This document shows positions 14,169 through 16,405 of a DNA stretch of 16,405 nucleotides, one piece after another; position 1 is the first letter of the stretch; the number at the start of each line of letters is the position of its first letter. The notes under the pieces were generated by a model. The model was not told the origin of the DNA and did no database searches. It saw nothing but the letters and a program-made list of their open reading frames with translations. The stretch covers positions 1 to 16,405 of the forward strand of contig CAVKMX010000048.1 of the NCBI GenBank assembly GCA_963657295.1. Reading direction: 5' to 3'. The DNA is from CAG-791 sp963657295 (GTDB lineage: Bacteria > Bacillota > Clostridia > Lachnospirales > Lachnospiraceae). The position numbers and the translations under genes are program-made.

Positions 14169-14528
14169 ATGAGCAAGAGAGGCGGATTTCCGGGCGGTAT
14201 GAACGTGCCGGGGAACATGACGAACCTGCTGAAGCAGGCGCAGCGCATGCAGAATCAGGTGCAGGAGAGCAAGAAAGAGCTGGAGGAGAAGGAGTTTACG
14301 GCGGCAGCAGGCGGCGGTGCGGTGTCGGTGACGATTCTGGGCACCAAGGAGATCAAAAGGCTGACGCTGGATAAGGATGCGGTGGATCCGGAGGACGTGG
14401 AAACGCTGCAGGATATGATCGTTGCGGCCCTGAATGAGGCGATGAAGCAGGTGGACGCGGAGAGAGAGAAGCTCCTTGGCGGAATGGCCGGCGGAATCGG
14501 CGGAATGGTCGGCGGAATGGGTTTCTAG
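14169..14528 (+). CDS. YbaB/EbfC-family nucleoid-associated protein
   Basis: A 119-residue small DNA-binding protein that associates with the nucleoid as a dimer. The conserved core runs from about residue 15 to 102 (NMTNLLKQAQRMQNQVQESKKELEE, then AGGGAVSVTILGTKEI and LKRLTLDKDAVDPEDVETLQDMIVAALNEA, each in part). Both ends are glycine/methionine rich, with a C-terminal GGIGGMVGGMGF repeat as in many family members. GAGGA lies 7 bases before the ATG. It sits three bases after dnaX and two before recR, the conserved order in Firmicutes, and the three are surely one operon. The usual symbol would be ybaB or ebfC; its precise role in replication or recombination is not settled for the family. 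Confidence 0.95.
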   Translation: MSKRGGFPGGMNVPGNMTNLLKQAQRMQNQVQESKKELEEKEFTAAAGGGAVSVTILGTKEIKRLTLDKDAVDPEDVETLQDMIVAALNEAMKQVDAEREKLLGGMAGGIGGMVGGMGF

Positions 14529-14530
14529 AG

Positions 14531-15130
14531 TTGAATCTGTACAGTGGACATATCAATCATCTGATTGACGAACTGGCGGCGCTGCCCGGCATTGGCAACA
14601 AATCGGCGCAGCGCCTCGCTTTTTATATCATCGGAATGTCGCCGGAGCGGGTGAAGCGTCTCTCGGCATCCATCACGGAGGCCAAGGAGCACGTACATTA
14701 CTGTCGATTCTGCCAGAATCTGACGGATGCGGAGGTCTGTCCCATCTGCAGTGATGCAAGGCGGGATCATACGACCATCATGGTGGTGGAGAATCCGAGA
14801 GATCTGGCGGCCTATGAGAAGACCGGCAAATACAGCGGCGTCTATCACGTGCTGCACGGAGCGATTTCACCGATGCTGGGGATCGGTCCGTCGGACATCC
14901 GGCTGAAGGAACTGCTGGAGCGGCTGCAGAGGGAGGAGGTGCGCGAAGTGATCATTGCCACCAACTCCAGCCTGGAGGGAGAGACGACGGCGATGTACAT
15001 CAGCAAGCTGATCAAGCCGTCCGGGATCAAGGTAACCCGCATTGCCAGCGGCGTGCCGGTGGGCGGGGACCTGGAATACATCGATGAGGTGACGCTGCTG
15101 CGGGCCCTGGAGGGCCGCACGGAGCTCTGA
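14531..15130 (+). CDS. recR: Recombination protein RecR
   Basis: A 199-residue DNA-binding protein that with RecO and RecF loads RecA at gaps during recombinational repair. The N-terminal helix-hairpin-helix LAALPGIGNKSAQRLAFYI (15-33) is followed by the C4 zinc finger with C58, C61, C70 and C73. The TOPRIM domain (about 80-175) carries MVVENPRDLAAYE and the conserved IIATNSSLEGETTAMYI. Length equals the family norm. The start is TTG 14531, two bases after the ybaB stop. It has only a weak ribosome site, so coupled translation is likely; the resulting N-terminus MNLYSGHINHLIDEL matches the usual RecR beginning. Only the start codon is open to doubt. Confidence 0.96.
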   Translation: MNLYSGHINHLIDELAALPGIGNKSAQRLAFYIIGMSPERVKRLSASITEAKEHVHYCRFCQNLTDAEVCPICSDARRDHTTIMVVENPRDLAAYEKTGKYSGVYHVLHGAISPMLGIGPSDIRLKELLERLQREEVREVIIATNSSLEGETTAMYISKLIKPSGIKVTRIASGVPVGGDLEYIDEVTLLRALEGRTEL

Positions 15131-15156
15131 GGCACGGCGGGAGAAAGGAAAAATTC

Positions 15157-16221
15157 ATGAGCGTGAAGAAACAACGGTTTGGACAGACAAAGGACGGCAG
15201 GGAAATCAGCATCTACACGATCGAGAACGGCACCGTCAGCGCACAGGTGACGGACTATGGCGCGAATCTGGTGAGCCTCCTGGTGCCCGACGCTCACGGT
15301 ACGGTGCAGGATGTTGTTCTGGGCTACGATTGCCCGGAGGGATATTTTGACAACAGCTGCTTTTTCGGTGCAATGATCGCACCGATTGCCAACAGAACCG
15401 GCGGTGCCTCCTTTGTACTCGACGGGGGGAGAGTGGACTTGCCGGTCAATGACGGACCGAACAATTTGCATACGGATTTTGAGGGCGGCTCGCATAAGAG
15501 AATGTGGAAGGCACTGACGGGCGAGAATTTCGTGACGTTCATGCTGGAGCTGCCGGAGGGGGATCTGGGTCTCCCGGGCAACAAGAACATAACCGTAACC
15601 TATTCTGTGACGGATCAGAACGCGCTGTCCATTCACTACCATGCGACATCGGACCGGCACACGATCATGAATCCGACCAATCATGCGTATTTCAATCTGA
15701 ACGGACACAATTCCGGCAGCATCGAGGGACAGGAGTTGCAGCTGAACGCACATGCCTTCACACCGGTAGGAGCGGGCTCCATTCCGACGGGAGAGATCCG
15801 CAGTGTGGAGGGGACACCGCTTGATTTTACCGTCAGCAAGCCGATTGGCCGGGACATCAATGCCCCGGAGGAGCAGCTGCAGCTGGTGGGAGGCTACGAC
15901 CACAATTTTGTCATCGACGGCTGGAAGGGAGACGGCGAGCTGCTGCAGGCAGCCACGGCCTTCAGCAGACAGTCCGGGAGGCAGATGGAGGTATATACGA
16001 CTCTGCCTGGCGTGCAGTTCTATGCCGGCAACTGCATAGATTCCCCAATCGGGGCGGGAAAAGAGCATTCCACCTACGGAAAACGAAGCGCCTTCTGTCT
16101 GGAAACCCAATTTTATCCGGATTCCATTCACCATGATAATTTCCCGGATTATGTTTTCGGGGAGAATCGGGTTTATGATTCGACAACGATTTACCGTTTC
16201 AGCATTCGCCCGGAGAACTGA
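15157..16221 (+). CDS. galM: Aldose 1-epimerase (mutarotase)
   Basis: A 354-residue beta-sandwich enzyme interconverting alpha and beta anomers of aldoses such as galactose and glucose, feeding the Leloir pathway. Predicted catalytic residues are H176 in NPTNHAYFNL (172-181; general acid) and E316 in ETQFYPDS (316-323; general base). H105 in NNLHTDFEGG and D248 in GGYDHNFV bind substrate. Other marks are DYGANLVSLLVPD (33-45) and GAMIAPIANR (71-80). There is no signal peptide, consistent with a cytoplasmic enzyme. The start follows AGAAAGGA with good spacing. It lies 26 bases after recR and is probably in the same operon, although unrelated in function. Its stop overlaps the next start by one base (TGATG). 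Sugar preference is not readable here. Confidence 0.95.
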   Translation: MSVKKQRFGQTKDGREISIYTIENGTVSAQVTDYGANLVSLLVPDAHGTVQDVVLGYDCPEGYFDNSCFFGAMIAPIANRTGGASFVLDGGRVDLPVNDGPNNLHTDFEGGSHKRMWKALTGENFVTFMLELPEGDLGLPGNKNITVTYSVTDQNALSIHYHATSDRHTIMNPTNHAYFNLNGHNSGSIEGQELQLNAHAFTPVGAGSIPTGEIRSVEGTPLDFTVSKPIGRDINAPEEQLQLVGGYDHNFVIDGWKGDGELLQAATAFSRQSGRQMEVYTTLPGVQFYAGNCIDSPIGAGKEHSTYGKRSAFCLETQFYPDSIHHDNFPDYVFGENRVYDSTTIYRFSIRPEN

Positions 16222-16405
16222 TGGCGGTTATCAAATTTCGAAATCCATACAGCGGCCTGACGCCGGAAGAGGACTACGAGGAAGATTCGTACGACTACGA
16301 AGAGGACGAGCGCAGCTTCATCGATGAAGAGGCGGAGGACAGCGACAGAGCATGGGAAAGGCGCAGAGAAATCCTGCGCCTTGTTCTGCGTTGGGGAGGC
16401 ATTGC
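16221..16405 (+). CDS. Unrecognised acidic protein, N-terminal part (3' truncated by window)
   Basis: An open frame of 61 codons starts at an ATG overlapping the galM stop by one base (TGATG) and runs off the right edge. I do not recognise it. After MAVIKFRNPYSGLTPEEDYE it has an extremely acidic, tyrosine-containing segment (about residues 15-44, mostly Glu and Asp). A basic WERRREILR stretch comes next, followed by LVLRWGGIA, which could begin a membrane helix. An acidic cytoplasmic tail, basic cluster and hydrophobic start would fit a membrane-anchored protein, but this is inference. Translational coupling to galM supports it being a real gene. It could be a spurious end if the frame closes soon after the window. 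Confidence 0.72.
   Translation, partial: MAVIKFRNPYSGLTPEEDYEEDSYDYEEDERSFIDEEAEDSDRAWERRREILRLVLRWGGI

Noticed and set aside
1..16405. CRISPR arrays, insertion sequences, phage genes, toxin-antitoxin or retron-like systems
   Set aside because: No regularly spaced direct repeats, transposase, integrase, reverse transcriptase or Cas-like motifs were found on either strand.

Overview
The window looks like a chromosomal segment from a GC-rich Clostridia bacterium, most likely Lachnospiraceae. That placement is an inference. It rests on the Firmicutes-type dnaX-ybaB-recR cluster, a clostridial-type phosphofructokinase (GGNGS with PKTIDND), a single-gene formate-tetrahydrofolate ligase, glycogen branching enzyme, a GH28 pectin hydrolase, strong Shine-Dalgarno sites and frequent TTG starts. 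No phage, insertion sequence or CRISPR array is visible. Most of the content is conserved metabolism and DNA maintenance.

Left part (1-7547, all plus strand). The 3' end of glgB is followed by a DtxR/MntR-type metal-dependent regulator. The regulator's stop codon overlaps the start of pseB, and pseC follows; a strong rho-independent terminator (3334-3366) closes this group. A family 2 glycosyltransferase then abuts fhs with no gap between stop and start. Next comes a cytoplasmic-looking GH28 glycoside hydrolase, which ends at a bidirectional terminator. PseB and PseC perform the first two steps of the pseudaminic acid route (UDP-GlcNAc to UDP-4-amino-4,6-dideoxy-L-AltNAc). The later pse genes are not in the window.

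Middle (7561-10977, all minus strand). A MarR regulator, a MATE efflux pump and a TetR regulator lie in that transcriptional order, with a tRNA-Ser(CGA) gene upstream carrying its own promoter and terminator. About 430 bp between the MATE and TetR genes carries no credible protein gene. It holds a run of hairpins, a good sigma-A promoter for tetR, and a perfect 21-bp inverted repeat just at the predicted transcript start.

Right part (11101-16405, plus strand). 6-phosphofructokinase has an extended -10 promoter. After a hairpin-rich spacer comes dnaX-ybaB-recR (clamp-loader subunit, nucleoid-associated protein, recombination mediator), then aldose 1-epimerase. The start of an unrecognised acidic protein overlaps the galM stop by one base and runs off the window.

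The most interesting material is non-coding: the multi-hairpin element and 5'-terminal inverted repeat around tetR, other hairpins without T-tracts between genes, and a C9/G6 tract upstream of the MATE gene. None can be proved novel from this sequence alone. A genome-wide nucleotide search for the hairpin regions would be the first check.
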